This document shows, one piece after another, positions 10,002 to 18,839 of a DNA stretch of 64,000 nucleotides. The stretch comes from Nocardioides zeae (GTDB lineage: Bacteria > Actinomycetota > Actinomycetes > Propionibacteriales > Nocardioidaceae). The notes beneath the pieces are model-generated. The model was given only the letters and a program-made list of their open reading frames with translations, made no database searches and had not been told where the DNA came from. Each line of letters opens with the position of its first letter. Position 1 is the stretch's first letter. A program made the position numbers and the translations under genes. The stretch lies in assembly GCF_030818655.1 (NCBI RefSeq), contig NZ_JAUTAN010000001.1:248001-312000 (forward strand). Direction: 5' to 3'.

Positions 10002-11152
10002 GGGGCCCACGGTAGCCACGCGTGGACGACGAACGCATCCCCGTCACGGCCGTGCGTGAGGTGGCCGCCCGCGAGGTCGACCCGCTCGGTGAGGCCGACG
10101 AGACCGAGGCCGGCGCCGGGCACCCCGGGCGTGCTGAAGCCGTAGGGGTTGCGCAGCCGCACCTCGACGCCGTCCTCGGGTGCGCCGCGGAGGCAGATGG
10201 ACAGCAGGGCGCCGGGGGCGTGCTTCTGGGCGTTGGTGATGCCCTCCTGCACGACGCGGTAGAGCGCGCGCCCGACCGAGGTCGGTGGCGCCTCCTCCAG
10301 CTCGTCGTCGAAGGCGATCCGCGCGCCCGCCTCGGTCGCCTCCGCGACGAGCGCGTCGATGTCCTCGTAGGTCGGCTGCGGCCGGTGCGTGACCTCTCCG
10401 GTCGCGGGGTCCCGCAGCACGCCGAGGACGCCGCGGAGGTCGTCGAGCGCCTCGTTGGCCCGCACCTGCACCTCCCCGATCCCCTCGCGCAGCGCGTCGG
10501 CGTCGAGGTCGGTGCGGTACGACAGCGCCCCGGCGTGCATCGACACCTGGCTGATCCGGTGGGCCAGCACGTCGTGCATCTCGCGCGCGATCCGGGAGCG
10601 CTCGTCGACCCGTGCCTTCGCGAGCCGCAGGTCCTGCTCGCCCTCCGCCCGCTCGGCGCGCTGCCGCAGGGTCCAGAGCAGCTCGCGGCGCGAGCCGATG
10701 TACATGCCCCAGGCCGCGATCGCCCCGGCTGCCGCGACGTTGGCGGTGAAGTTCAACCACATCGGGCTGGAGCCGGTCGAGGGCGCGACCCGGAAGTAGA
10801 TCTCGGCGCCCACGACGCTGAGGACGCTGGCGACCGCGATCTCCCAGTAGACCCGTCGCGTGGCGAGCGAGACCAGCGCGAGCACGGACGGTCCGGCGGC
10901 GAACGAGGAGACGCAGGCGAGCGCGATCGTCACCACGACGACGAGCATCGGCCGGCGCCGCCGGAAGTGGACGACCACGAACCCGACCAGCCCCAGGAGC
11001 AGGTCGACGGCGATCCACCAGCCGTGGCCGCGCTCCACCAGCAGCGGGTACGGCTCGATCACGACCAGACCGCTGATGAGCAGCATCAGCAGCACCCGCC
11101 AGGTGCGTCCCCACGTGCCGACCGGCGGCTGGTACTCGGTGGGGTCCGTCAC
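9998..11152 (-). CDS. Sensor histidine kinase, HisKA_3 (NarX/DesK-like)
   Basis: 384 residues. Four to six hydrophobic segments in the first ~170 residues form the sensor. A HisKA_3 dimerisation domain has the phospho-His in EMHDVLAHRISQVS, and an ATPase domain has QEGITNAQKHAPG (N box) and GAGLGLVGLTERV (G box). Start GTG 11152 lies 6 nt after a TACGCT hexamer. With its response regulator and the divergently transcribed ABC exporter it resembles the cell-envelope or drug-sensing modules of actinobacteria; the signal is unknown. Confidence 0.93.
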   Translation of the reverse strand: MTDPTEYQPPVGTWGRTWRVLLMLLISGLVVIEPYPLLVERGHGWWIAVDLLLGLVGFVVVHFRRRRPMLVVVVTIALACVSSFAAGPSVLALVSLATRRVYWEIAVASVLSVVGAEIYFRVAPSTGSSPMWLNFTANVAAAGAIAAWGMYIGSRRELLWTLRQRAERAEGEQDLRLAKARVDERSRIAREMHDVLAHRISQVSMHAGALSYRTDLDADALREGIGEVQVRANEALDDLRGVLGVLRDPATGEVTHRPQPTYEDIDALVAEATEAGARIAFDDELEEAPPTSVGRALYRVVQEGITNAQKHAPGALLSICLRGAPEDGVEVRLRNPYGFSTPGVPGAGLGLVGLTERVDLAGGHLTHGRDGDAFVVHAWLPWAP

Positions 11153-11158
11153 CCGATC

Positions 11159-11164
11159 AGCGTA
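11159..11164 (-). promoter_or_regulatory. Predicted -10 element of the histidine kinase operon, leaderless
   Basis: On the minus strand TACGCT ends 6 nt before GTG 11152 and no ribosome-binding site is visible. Confidence 0.45.
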
Positions 11165-11281
11165 GGTCGACCGGGGTCGCACGACAGCGGACCGGGGGCG
11201 TGGACGACACCTACTTTCGTCGCACCCGATCAGGCCCACCGGACGATGTGCCGCCGGGCGACGACGGGCAGCATCGTCACC

Positions 11282-12217
11282 ATGATCACTGTCCAAGGAC
11301 TCACGAAGAGGTACGGCGGGTTCACCGCCGTCGACGACGTCAGCTTCGTGGCGCGGGCCGGCCAGGTGACGGGCTTCCTCGGCCCCAACGGCGCCGGCAA
11401 GACGACGACGATGCGGATCCTCGCCGGGCTGACCCACCAGGACTCAGGCATCGCCACCGTCGGCGGTCACCGCCTGCAGGACATCCCGAACCCGGGCCGG
11501 CACGTCGGCATCCTGCTCGACGCCTCCGCGCAGCACGCGGGTCGCACGGGCCGCGAGGTGTTGACGCTGGCCGCGAAGACGATGGGCCTCCCCGGCTCGC
11601 GCGTCGACGAGATGCTCGCGCTGGTCAGCCTCTCCGACGAGGAGGCGAAGCGCCGGGTGCGCAACTACTCGCTCGGCATGCGGCAGCGCCTCGGCATCGC
11701 GCACGCCCTCCTGGGCGACCCCCAGGTCCTGATCCTCGACGAGCCGGCGAACGGCCTCGACCCCGCCGGCATCCGCTGGATGCGCGGCCTGCTCCGCGGG
11801 TACGCCGAGCGTGGCGGCGCCGTCCTGCTCTCCAGCCACCTGCTGCACGAGGTCGAGCAGATCGCCGACGAGATGCTCGTCATCGGTCGCGGCAAGATCG
11901 TGGCCGCCGGCACGAAGGCGGAGCTGCTGGCCTCGCCGGGCACCTTCGTCAAGGCCGTCGACACGGCTGCGCTCGCCTCCGCCGCGGAGGCGAAGGGGCT
12001 CGCGGTGACGCCGTCGGGCGAGGGCTTCGTCGTCGACGCCGAGCCGCAGGTCATCGGCGAGCTCGCGCTCGCCGCGCAGGCCGTGCTCCTCGAGCTGCGG
12101 GCCGCCGACGCGTCCGGCCTCGAGGACCTGTTCCTCCAGCTGACCGCCGACACCCAGCGCGAGGCGGCCGCCGCCTTCCCGCCCGGATCGCCCTACCACC
12201 AAGGAGCCTCGGCATGA
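11282..12217 (+). CDS. ABC transporter ATP-binding protein (drug/antibiotic exporter type)
   Basis: About 311 residues: Walker A GPNGAGKTT, Q-loop region, signature NYSLGMRQR, Walker B VLILDEPANGLDP and H-loop SSHLLHEVEQ, followed by the ~80-residue C-terminal extension common in CcmA/DrrA-type exporters. Its stop overlaps the permease start (ATGA). It stands divergent from the kinase-regulator pair, which probably controls it. Start ATG 11282; no good SD is visible, and CAGCAT lies 7 nt upstream. Confidence 0.93.
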   Translation: MITVQGLTKRYGGFTAVDDVSFVARAGQVTGFLGPNGAGKTTTMRILAGLTHQDSGIATVGGHRLQDIPNPGRHVGILLDASAQHAGRTGREVLTLAAKTMGLPGSRVDEMLALVSLSDEEAKRRVRNYSLGMRQRLGIAHALLGDPQVLILDEPANGLDPAGIRWMRGLLRGYAERGGAVLLSSHLLHEVEQIADEMLVIGRGKIVAAGTKAELLASPGTFVKAVDTAALASAAEAKGLAVTPSGEGFVVDAEPQVIGELALAAQAVLLELRAADASGLEDLFLQLTADTQREAAAAFPPGSPYHQGASA

Positions 12218-13017
12218 GCGCCACCGCCCCCGCCCCGCACGCCGGCACGGGCAGCTTCGACATCTCCGGCACCGCCCCGATCCCGCTGACCCGCCTCGTG
12301 GGCGTCGAGCTGCGCAAGCTCGTCGACACCCGCTCGGGCCGCTGGCTGCTCATCATCATGGTCAGCCTGATCCTGCTGGGCAGCGTCATCTACGCCTGGG
12401 CCACGCGTGACGGGTCCGTCGACTTCTTCGGCTTCACGGCCGTCGCCGGCAACATCACGGGCATCCTCCTGCCGGTGCTCGCCATCATGTCGGTGACGAC
12501 CGAGTGGTCGCAGCGCACCAACATGGCGACGTTCACGCTCGAGCCGCGGCGCGTGCGCGTCGTCGCCGCCAAGCTCGTCGCGACCGTCATCGCGGCGGTC
12601 GTGTCCGTCGCCGTCGCGGTCGCCATCGGTGCGCTCGGTGCCGCCCTCGCGGCCGGCTTCGGCGCCCAGGTCGACTGGGACCCGAACGTCGAGGGCATCC
12701 TGGGCTTCACCCTCCTCCAGGTGATCAGCCTGCTGGTCGGCTTCGCCCTGGCCACCCTGCTGCTCAACACCCCGGCCGCGATCGTGACGTTCTTCGCGTA
12801 CTACACGATCATCCCCGGCCTGCTGCTGCTCGCGGGTGCCTACTTCAGCTGGTTCGAGGACATCCGCCCCTGGATCGACTTCGTCTCGGCGAGCGGCCGG
12901 CTGGCGACCGGCTTCGACGGCGTCGAGTGGGGCCAGCTCGCGACCTCGGGCCTGCTCTGGTTCGTGCTCCCGCTCGTGCTCGGCGTCGCCCGCATGCTGC
13001 GCGCCGAGATCAAGTGA
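12214..13017 (+). CDS. ABC transporter permease (ABC-2 type)
   Basis: 267 residues with about six transmembrane helices (LLIIMVSLILLGSVIYAW, ITGILLPVLAIMSV, VIAAVVSVAVAVAIGALGAA, LLQVISLLVGFALATLLL, YYTIIPGLLLLAGA, LLWFVLPLVLGVARML). The conserved region after helix 2 (TTEWSQRTNMATFTLEPRR) is typical of ABC-2 permeases that pair with a single ATPase. The exported compound is unknown. Confidence 0.9.
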   Translation: MSATAPAPHAGTGSFDISGTAPIPLTRLVGVELRKLVDTRSGRWLLIIMVSLILLGSVIYAWATRDGSVDFFGFTAVAGNITGILLPVLAIMSVTTEWSQRTNMATFTLEPRRVRVVAAKLVATVIAAVVSVAVAVAIGALGAALAAGFGAQVDWDPNVEGILGFTLLQVISLLVGFALATLLLNTPAAIVTFFAYYTIIPGLLLLAGAYFSWFEDIRPWIDFVSASGRLATGFDGVEWGQLATSGLLWFVLPLVLGVARMLRAEIK

Positions 13018-13052
13018 GCCCGGCCGCTCCGGCGGCCCCCTGACCCCGGTCG

Positions 13053-13090
13053 GGGCTCGGTGACATCTGAGGGGAGTGTTCACCGAGCCC
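13053..13090 (+). terminator. Hairpin after the ABC exporter operon
   Basis: GGGCTCGGTGA (13053-13063) pairs perfectly with TCACCGAGCCC (13080-13090) across a 16-nt loop. There is no U-tract, as is common in high-GC genomes. Confidence 0.6.
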
Positions 13091-13151
13091 TGACCGGCCT
13101 GTCACCCCCGTGGCGGCGCAGCGTTCCCGCTGCGCCGCCACGCTGCGTCCC

Positions 13152-14075
13152 GTGACCACTGCGACCGGACGCAGCTACCTCCGCTTCGCCGCCGTCGGCG
13201 ACTCCACCACCGTCGGCGTCGGCGACCCGATGCCCGGCACCCCGCTCGGCCTGGGCGCCGGCGCGACCGGCCGCGACGGCACGTGGCGCGGGTGGGCCAC
13301 CCTCCTCGCGCGGGCGCTGAACGCGTCGTACGACGTCTCCTTCTGCAACCTCGCCGTCTCCGGGGCGACCGCCCGCGACGTCGTCGAGCGCCAGCTGGCC
13401 GACGCGGTGGACCACCACCCCGATCTCGTGTCGCTCGTCGTCGGTCTCAACGACACGATGCGCTCCACCTGGAGCCCGGCCCAGCTGCGCGCGGACCTGC
13501 TGCACGCCGCCGACCGTCTCACCGCGGGTGGTGCGCTGCTCATGACGGCGCGCTTCCACGACCACGGCGCGGTGCTGGGCCTGCCGGGGTTCCTGCGGCG
13601 GCCGATGCAGCGGCGCATCGAGGTCGTCAACGGGGTGTACGACGAGGTGCACGCGACGTACGGCGGCGTGCGGGTCGACCTCGCGACGTGCGAGGCCGTC
13701 CGGGACCGGGCGTCGTGGTCGGTCGACCGTCTGCACCCCTCCGAGCGTGGCCACCGGGCGCTGGCGCGGTGCTTCGCCGAGGAGCTGACCGCCGCCGGGA
13801 TCGTCGTCGAGCCGCCACGGGCCGAGCCCGACGCGGACCGCGCGGTCACCTGGCGGGAGGACCTCGGGTGGGTCGTCACCGAGGCCGTGCCGTGGATGGG
13901 GCGCCGGGCGCGCGACCTCGGGCCCTGGGCGGCACGGACCGCCTGGGAGCGGGTGCCGGTGCCGGTCGGTGCCCGGCGGACGGTCCGGTCAGCCGCGGGC
14001 GGTGAGGACGATCGGGTCGCCGTGGGTGATGGCGATGGTGTGCTCGCTGTGCGCCCCGCGGGAGCCGTCGGCTGA
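13152..14075 (+). CDS. SGNH/GDSL-family hydrolase
   Basis: 307 residues. Block I is FAAVGDSTTVGVGDP with the nucleophile Ser, block II Gly is in NLAVSGATARDVV, block III is VVGLNDTMRS, and block V is VDRLHPSERGHRAL with the Asp-His pair. Lipase/esterase fold, apparently cytoplasmic because no signal peptide is seen; substrate unknown. The last ~29 codons run antisense into the end of map, an 87-nt convergent overlap. The reading becomes low in family character there, so the natural stop may be closer to 14005 in another frame. Confidence 0.85.
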   Translation: MTTATGRSYLRFAAVGDSTTVGVGDPMPGTPLGLGAGATGRDGTWRGWATLLARALNASYDVSFCNLAVSGATARDVVERQLADAVDHHPDLVSLVVGLNDTMRSTWSPAQLRADLLHAADRLTAGGALLMTARFHDHGAVLGLPGFLRRPMQRRIEVVNGVYDEVHATYGGVRVDLATCEAVRDRASWSVDRLHPSERGHRALARCFAEELTAAGIVVEPPRAEPDADRAVTWREDLGWVVTEAVPWMGRRARDLGPWAARTAWERVPVPVGARRTVRSAAGGEDDRVAVGDGDGVLAVRPAGAVG

Positions 14076-14756
14076 CAGGATCGTCCAGCCGTCGTCGGCC
14101 ATCCTGATCTCGTCGGTCGTGGCGAGCAGCCACGGCTCGATGGCGATGACGAGGCCCGGCTTGAGCTTGAACCCGCGTCCGGCGCGCCCGTCGTTGGGCA
14201 CGTGGGGCTCGCCGTGCATGGTGCGTCCGACGCCGTGACCGCCGAACTGCGTGTTCACGGAGTAACCGTTCGCCCGGGCGATGGTGCCGATGGCCTCGCC
14301 GATGTCGCCGAGGCGGTTGCCGGAGCGCGCGACCTCGATGGCCGCGGCCAGGGCCTCCTCCGTGGTGCGGATGAGGCGCAGGTCCTCCTCCCGCGGCGTA
14401 CCGACGACCACGCTGACGGCCGAGTCGCAGACCCAGCCGTCGACGCTCACGGCGAAGTCGAAGCTGACGAGGTCGCCGTCGGCGAGCGTGTAGTCGTGGG
14501 GGAGGCCGTGGAGCACCGCGTCGTTGACGGACGTGCAGAGCACCTTGCCGAAGGGGCCGCGGCCGAAGGACGGGGCGTAGTCGATGTAGCAGGACTCCGC
14601 GCCGCGCTCCTTGATCATCTCGTGCGCGAGCGCGTCGAGGTCGAGGAGGTTCATGCCGACGTCGGCGGTCTCGGCGAGGCGGGTGAGCACGCTGGCGACG
14701 AACTCGCCCGCCGGGCGCATCTCGTCGATCTGGCGGGGTGAGAGCAGCTCGATCAT
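13989..14756 (-). CDS. map: Type I methionine aminopeptidase
   Basis: Removes the initiator Met from nascent proteins. 255 residues with all five metal ligands of the pita-bread fold: Asp in [12 protein letters not shown] and CDSAVS, His in [15 protein letters not shown], Glu in IAIEPWLL and in [10 protein letters not shown]. Length matches a MetAP without N-terminal zinc extension. ATG 14756 overlaps the stop of the upstream membrane-protein gene by 4 nt. Confidence 0.96.
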   Translation of the reverse strand: MIELLSPRQIDEMRPAGEFVASVLTRLAETADVGMNLLDLDALAHEMIKERGAESCYIDYAPSFGRGPFGKVLCTSVNDAVLHGLPHDYTLADGDLVSFDFAVSVDGWVCDSAVSVVVGTPREEDLRLIRTTEEALAAAIEVARSGNRLGDIGEAIGTIARANGYSVNTQFGGHGVGRTMHGEPHVPNDGRAGRGFKLKPGLVIAIEPWLLATTDEIRMADDGWTILSADGSRGAHSEHTIAITHGDPIVLTARG

Positions 14757-15220
14757 CGGTCGCCTCCTCGGGCGGACCCGCCGGGGCGGGGGGTGCTGGT
14801 GCGGCTGGTGGGGAGCCCGGCCGCGCGGGCCTGGGCGAGCAGGCCGACGACGGCGAGCAGGAGCCCGGCGAGCCCGAGCGTGCCGAGCGCGACGTGGCTG
14901 TAGACCCCGTCGGTCTTCGTCGTCGACGCCGCGACGGTGGTGAAGCCGCCGATCATGGCGGCGAGCAGGGCGGCGTGCATCCGGAGCGTGCGCACCGGTG
15001 CGGCACCCCAGAACGAGTAGGTGATGCCTGCGGTCAGGGCCGCGCCGGCGATGGCGAGCACGACCCCCACGGACCGGTTGTCGTCGAGCGCGCCCGCGGT
15101 GTCCGCCGCGAGCACGGCCGCCACGAGCCCGGCTCCGACGAGCGCGGCGACGACCTGTCCGCGGGAGGGCGCGGGCTCGACGGGTCCACGGCGCGACGGG
15201 GCGGACGTGCTGCTGGGCAT
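14753..15220 (-). CDS. Four-helix membrane protein of unknown function
   Basis: 155 residues. After a basic N-terminal tail come four hydrophobic stretches ([78 protein letters not shown]) and a Pro/Thr/Arg tail. I do not recognise a family. Coupled to map by ATGA overlap. Confidence 0.75.
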   Translation of the reverse strand: MPSSTSAPSRRGPVEPAPSRGQVVAALVGAGLVAAVLAADTAGALDDNRSVGVVLAIAGAALTAGITYSFWGAAPVRTLRMHAALLAAMIGGFTTVAASTTKTDGVYSHVALGTLGLAGLLLAVVGLLAQARAAGLPTSRTSTPRPGGSARGGDR

Positions 15221-15294
15221 GGGGGCCAGGGTATCGGTCGGCCGCTCGTCCCCAGGCCACGGCCGTCGGGACGGAGGGACCGTCCCGGATGGCC

Positions 15295-15300
15295 TAACCT
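15295..15300 (+). promoter_or_regulatory. Predicted -10 element of rph, leaderless
   Basis: TAACCT, 7 nt, then ATG 15308; no Shine-Dalgarno. Confidence 0.5.
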
Positions 15301-15307
15301 CACGGGC

Positions 15308-16072
15308 ATGACCGCCACTCCCGCCACGCCCCCGGCCGAGCCGCGTCCCGACGGTCGCGCCGACGACGAGCTGCGCCCCGTGAAGATCACGCGCGGCTGG
15401 CTCGACCACGCCGCCGGCTCGGTCCTCGTCGAGTTCGGCAGCACGAAGGTGCTGTGCGTCGCCTCGGCCTCCGAGGGCGTGCCGCGCTGGCGCAAGGGCT
15501 CGGGCCTGGGCTGGGTCACGGCGGAGTACGCGATGCTCCCCGGCTCCACCCACACCCGCAGCGACCGCGAGTCCGTCAAGGGTCGGATCGGTGGCCGCAC
15601 CCACGAGATCTCCCGCCTCATCGGGCGTTCGCTGCGCTCGGTGGTGGACTACCAGGCGCTGGGCGAGAACACGATCCAGCTCGACTGCGACGTGCTGCAG
15701 GCCGACGGCGGCACGCGCACGGCCTCCATCACGGGGGCCTACGTCGCGCTCGCCGACGCGATCGCCCACCTGCGCTCGACCGGCGCCCTCAAGGGCGAGC
15801 CGCTCACCGGCTCCGTGGCCGCCGTCTCGGTCGGCATCGTGGGGGGCCGCCCCCGGCTCGACCTGCCGTACGTCGAGGACGTCGCCGCCGAGACCGACAT
15901 GAACGTCGTGATGACGGGCGACGGGCGCTTCGTCGAGGTGCAGGGCACCGCGGAGGGCGTGCCGTTCGACCGGGCCGAGCTCGACGCGCTGCTCGACCTG
16001 GCCGCCGGTGGCTGTGCCGACCTGACCCGGCTCCAGCAGGAGGCGCTCGCGCAGGAGGCCACCCGTGGCTGA
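15308..16072 (+). CDS. rph: Ribonuclease PH
   Basis: Phosphorolytic 3'-5' exoribonuclease for tRNA 3' maturation. 254 residues with the family start [15 protein letters not shown], the phosphate-site region [16 protein letters not shown], and the active-site stretch [19 protein letters not shown]. Overlaps rdgB by 8 nt, the same pair as mycobacterial rphA-Rv1341. Confidence 0.97.
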   Translation: MTATPATPPAEPRPDGRADDELRPVKITRGWLDHAAGSVLVEFGSTKVLCVASASEGVPRWRKGSGLGWVTAEYAMLPGSTHTRSDRESVKGRIGGRTHEISRLIGRSLRSVVDYQALGENTIQLDCDVLQADGGTRTASITGAYVALADAIAHLRSTGALKGEPLTGSVAAVSVGIVGGRPRLDLPYVEDVAAETDMNVVMTGDGRFVEVQGTAEGVPFDRAELDALLDLAAGGCADLTRLQQEALAQEATRG

Positions 16073-16667
16073 GGTCTTCCTGGCGTCGCGCAACCGCAAG
16101 AAGCTCGAGGAGATGGAGCGCATCCTGGCGGAGCACCTGCCCGGCGTGCGGGTGCTCGGGCTCGATGACGTCGCGGCCTACGACGAGCCGGTCGAGGACG
16201 AGCCCACGTTCGAGGGCAACGCGCTGCTGAAGGCCCGCGCGGGCCTCGCCGCCACCGGCCTGCCCAGCGTGGCCGACGACTCCGGCATCTGCGTCGACGC
16301 GCTCAACGGCATGCCGGGCGTGCTGTCGGCCCGCTGGTCCGGCCCGCCGAAGAGCGACACCCGCAACAACGAGCTGCTGCTCGCGCAGCTCGCGGACGTG
16401 CCGGACGAGCGCCGTACCGCCCACTTCCGCTGCGCCGTCGCCTTCGTGCACCCCGGCGGCGAGGTCGTCGTCGAGGGCCGGATGCCCGGCCGGGTGATCC
16501 GCGAGGTCCGGGGCGAGGGCGGGTTCGGCTACGACGTGCTGTTCGTCGCCGACGATCGCCCCGGCCTCACCACGGCCGAGCTGTCGCGCGAGGAGAAGGA
16601 CGCCATCTCCCACCGCGGCAAGGCGATGCGCGAGCTGGGCCCCGTCGTCGCGGCGACGCTCGCGTGA
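16065..16667 (+). CDS. rdgB: RdgB/HAM1 non-canonical purine NTP pyrophosphatase
   Basis: Hydrolyses dITP, ITP and XTP to monophosphates so they are not incorporated into DNA or RNA. 200 residues with [13 protein letters not shown], the catalytic region [28 protein letters not shown] (read in part), and [12 protein letters not shown] and SHRGKAM. GTG 16065 lies inside the rph end; GTG of the next gene overlaps its stop. Confidence 0.96.
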   Translation: MAEVFLASRNRKKLEEMERILAEHLPGVRVLGLDDVAAYDEPVEDEPTFEGNALLKARAGLAATGLPSVADDSGICVDALNGMPGVLSARWSGPPKSDTRNNELLLAQLADVPDERRTAHFRCAVAFVHPGGEVVVEGRMPGRVIREVRGEGGFGYDVLFVADDRPGLTTAELSREEKDAISHRGKAMRELGPVVAATLA

Positions 16668-17239
16668 GCGCCGGCACGCGGCTCCGCCGCCGCATCGCCC
16701 GCCTCGTGCTGCGGGCGGTGCGGTGGCGCACGGTGGGGGAGGTGCCGCGCCGCGGCATCCTCGTCGGCGCTCCCCACACCTCGAACTGGGACTGGGTGCT
16801 CACGCTCCTGCTCGCGTGGGACTCCGGCGTGCGCATCCGGCTGCTCGTCAAGCACTCGCTGTTCCGCGGCCCGCTCGGGCCGCTCCTGCGCGCGACCGGC
16901 GCGGTCGAGCTCGACCGCGCCAACCCGGGCGCCACCATCCGCGAGCTGCTGGCCGACGCCGAGACCGACGAGTCGTTCCTCCTCGGCCTCGCCGCCGAGG
17001 GCACCCGCGGTCGCGCCGAGTACTGGAAGTCCGGCTTCCACCGCATCTCGCGCCAGACGGGCATCCCCGTCACGCTCGCGTTCCTCGACGCGCCGAGCCG
17101 CACCGTGGGCTGGGGCCCGACCTTCCCGGCCACGGAGGACGTGCGCGCCGACATGGACCGCGTGCGCGCCTTCTACGCCGACAAGCGGGGCTTCAAGCCC
17201 GAGCTCGCGACGCCGCCGCGGCTGCGCGAGGAGGGGTAG
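16664..17239 (+). CDS. PlsC-like acyltransferase family protein
   Basis: 191 residues, short for the family. HTSNWD near residue 37 is the HX4D acyltransferase motif, and LAAEGTRGRAEYWKSGF fits the EGTR phosphate-binding motif. Predicted to transfer an acyl group to a lysophospholipid or glycerol phosphate at the membrane face. Last gene of the rph-rdgB run (GTGA overlap). Confidence 0.85.
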   Translation: MSAGTRLRRRIARLVLRAVRWRTVGEVPRRGILVGAPHTSNWDWVLTLLLAWDSGVRIRLLVKHSLFRGPLGPLLRATGAVELDRANPGATIRELLADAETDESFLLGLAAEGTRGRAEYWKSGFHRISRQTGIPVTLAFLDAPSRTVGWGPTFPATEDVRADMDRVRAFYADKRGFKPELATPPRLREEG

Positions 17240-17290
17240 GGCGGTTCGTCCCGTTCTGTTCCGGCTCGGCCCGGCTCGGCTCGAGGCGCT

Positions 17291-17348
17291 GAACTGTGCG
17301 GTTGGTGCGGGTCGCCGGACCCGGCACGCGTCGTACCGTCCCATTTCC
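17291..17348 (+). repeat. 58-bp palindromic repeat, copy 1
   Basis: Begins GAACTGTGCGGTTGGTGCGG and ends CATTTCC; the ends are imperfect inverted repeats. Three further copies lie at 47668-47725, 47823-47880 and 50558-50615, all 58 bp. Confidence 0.7.
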
Positions 17349-17370
17349 CGGCCCGGCGGGATCCGCGCCC

Positions 17371-17421
17371 CGGCGTACGTGACAACTCGACGCGCCTGCC
17401 GCGGCGTACGTGACAACTCGG
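17371..17421 (+). repeat. GGCGTACGTGACAACTCG repeat, two direct copies
   Basis: Copies at 17371-17393 and 17402-17421, just downstream of tRNA-Leu. The same word returns as a 21-bp inverted pair at 35657-35677 and 35704-35724. Confidence 0.8.
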
Positions 17422-17424
17422 GGG

Positions 17425-17505
17425 TGCCGGAGGCGGGACTCGAACCCGCACGCCCTGGGGCACAGGTACCTAAAACCTGCGTGTCTGCCGTTCCACCACT
17501 CCGGC
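17425..17505 (-). tRNA. tRNA-Leu (anticodon UAG)
   Basis: Cloverleaf read on the minus strand: acceptor GCCGGAG/CTCCGGC with A73, anticodon stem CAGGT/ACCTG around loop TTTAGGT, a class II variable arm, and T arm GGGTTCGAGTCCC. No CCA is encoded in full. Confidence 0.95.
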
Positions 17506-17518
17506 GCGGCGCCGTGCC

Positions 17519-18007
17519 TCAGTCGAGACCGAGGTCGCGGCGCAGCTTGGCGACGTGGCCCTTCGCGCGCACGTTGTACGCCGCGTGCGCGACCGTGCCC
17601 TCCTCGTCGACCACGACGGTCGAGCGGATGACGCCCTGGACGATCTTGCCGTAGTTCTTCTTCTCGCCGTACGCGCCCCACGCGGCGAGCGTCTCCTTCG
17701 ACGGGTCGGCGAGCAGCGGGAAGGTGATGCCGTCGCGCTCGCGGAACTTCGCCAGCTTCTCGGGCTGGTCGGGGGAGACGCCGAGCACCTCGTAGCCCTC
17801 GGCCTTCAGGGCGTCGAGCGAGTCGCGGAAGTCGCAGGCCTGCGTCGTGCAGCCCGGGGTCATCGCGGCCGGGTAGAAGTACACGATCACCTTGCGCCCA
17901 CGGAGGCCCGACAGCGTCACCTCGTCGCCGGAGTCGGAGGTGAGGGTGAAATCGGGGGCGACGTCGCCGGGGGCGAGCCGCTCTGCGGGGGCCGGGGACT
18001 GGCTCAT
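17519..18007 (-). CDS. bcp: Thiol peroxidase Bcp (PrxQ-type peroxiredoxin)
   Basis: Reduces hydrogen peroxide and organic hydroperoxides with thioredoxin. 162 residues with VAPDFTL, FYPAAMTPGCTTQACDFRD (peroxidatic Cys, resolving Cys five residues on, the PrxQ pattern) and the substrate Arg later in the domain. ATG 18007 has GAGAGG upstream. Divergent from cbiM across the Nur box region, so it could share regulation with it, which is inference only. Confidence 0.94.
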   Translation of the reverse strand: MSQSPAPAERLAPGDVAPDFTLTSDSGDEVTLSGLRGRKVIVYFYPAAMTPGCTTQACDFRDSLDALKAEGYEVLGVSPDQPEKLAKFRERDGITFPLLADPSKETLAAWGAYGEKKNYGKIVQGVIRSTVVVDEEGTVAHAAYNVRAKGHVAKLRRDLGLD

Positions 18008-18037
18008 CGGGCAGGCACCTCTCTGGTCGGGCAGCTA

Positions 18038-18065
18038 TTGCAATCGATCTGCAACAACGTACTCT
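18038..18065 (+). promoter_or_regulatory. Nur box overlapping the predicted cbiM promoter
   Basis: TTGCAA-TCGAT-CTGCAA at 18038-18054 differs at one base from TTGCAA-N5-TTGCAA, the Nur operator described in Streptomyces. The first half-site can also serve as a -35 hexamer, 16 nt before a TACTCT -10 at 18060-18065. Nickel-loaded Nur bound here would block transcription of the transporter when nickel is plentiful. Confidence 0.7.
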
Positions 18066-18128
18066 TCGTGGGCAGCCCGGCACGGGGGTCCGGACGCACT
18101 GGTTGGCCCCAACCTAGAGGAGGCAGGC

Positions 18129-18839
18129 ATGCACGTGCCTGACGGGTTTCTCGACGCACCGACGTCGATCGCGACCGGCGTGGTCGCTGCCGCCGGCATC
18201 GGTCTCGCGCTCCGCGGCGCCCGCCGCGAGCTCGACGACCGCACCGCGCCCATGGTCGGCCTGGTGGCCGCGTTCGTCTTCGCCGCGCAGATGGTGAACT
18301 TCCCCGTCGGCGCGGGCACGAGCGGTCACCTGCTCGGCGGCGCCCTTGCCGCGGTGCTCGTGGGGCCGTGGTCGGCCGTCCTCTGCCTCAGCACGGTCCT
18401 GCTCGTCCAGGCACTGCTCATGGCCGACGGCGGCATCACCGCGCTCGGCACCAACGTGACCCTCATGGGCCTCGTCGGCGTGGGGGTCGGCTACCTCGTG
18501 TTCGTGGCCGTGCGCGCGGTCCTGCCCCGGCGCCCCGCGATGGTCGTGCCCGCAGCCGCCGTCGGTGCGTTCGCCAGCGTGCCCGCCGCGGCCGCCGTCT
18601 TCACCCTCCTCTTCGCCGTCGGCGGCCAGGCCTCGGTCGGCATCGGTGACGTCGCGGTCGCCATGCTCGGCTGGCACACCGTGATCGGGCTCGGCGAGGC
18701 CGCGGTGACGGCGCTCGTCGTCAGTGCCGTCGTGGCCACGCGCCCCGACCTCGTCCACGGCGCCCGTCCGCTCCTCGCGGCCTCCACGCTCGAGATCCGC
18801 CGGCCGGGAGCGCCCGCCGGGGCGGAGGTGGCGCGATGA
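18129..18839 (+). CDS. cbiM: ECF transporter substrate-specific component CbiM/NikM family
   Basis: 236 residues. The mature N-terminus MHVPDGFLDAPTS carries the MHxPDG metal-binding signature, and His in the second and third positions of the fold bind Ni or Co. About seven membrane helices. Strong SD (AGAGGAGG) upstream. The Nur box at 18038 points to nickel rather than cobalt, and no cobalamin riboswitch is present in the ~65-nt leader. First of four genes with ATGA/GTGA overlaps. Confidence 0.93.
   Translation: MHVPDGFLDAPTSIATGVVAAAGIGLALRGARRELDDRTAPMVGLVAAFVFAAQMVNFPVGAGTSGHLLGGALAAVLVGPWSAVLCLSTVLLVQALLMADGGITALGTNVTLMGLVGVGVGYLVFVAVRAVLPRRPAMVVPAAAVGAFASVPAAAAVFTLLFAVGGQASVGIGDVAVAMLGWHTVIGLGEAAVTALVVSAVVATRPDLVHGARPLLAASTLEIRRPGAPAGAEVAR

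Noticed and set aside
18055..18128. Cobalamin riboswitch before cbiM
   Set aside because: The leader is too short (~57 nt from the predicted start site) and lacks the conserved B12-box; a Nur box explains regulation.
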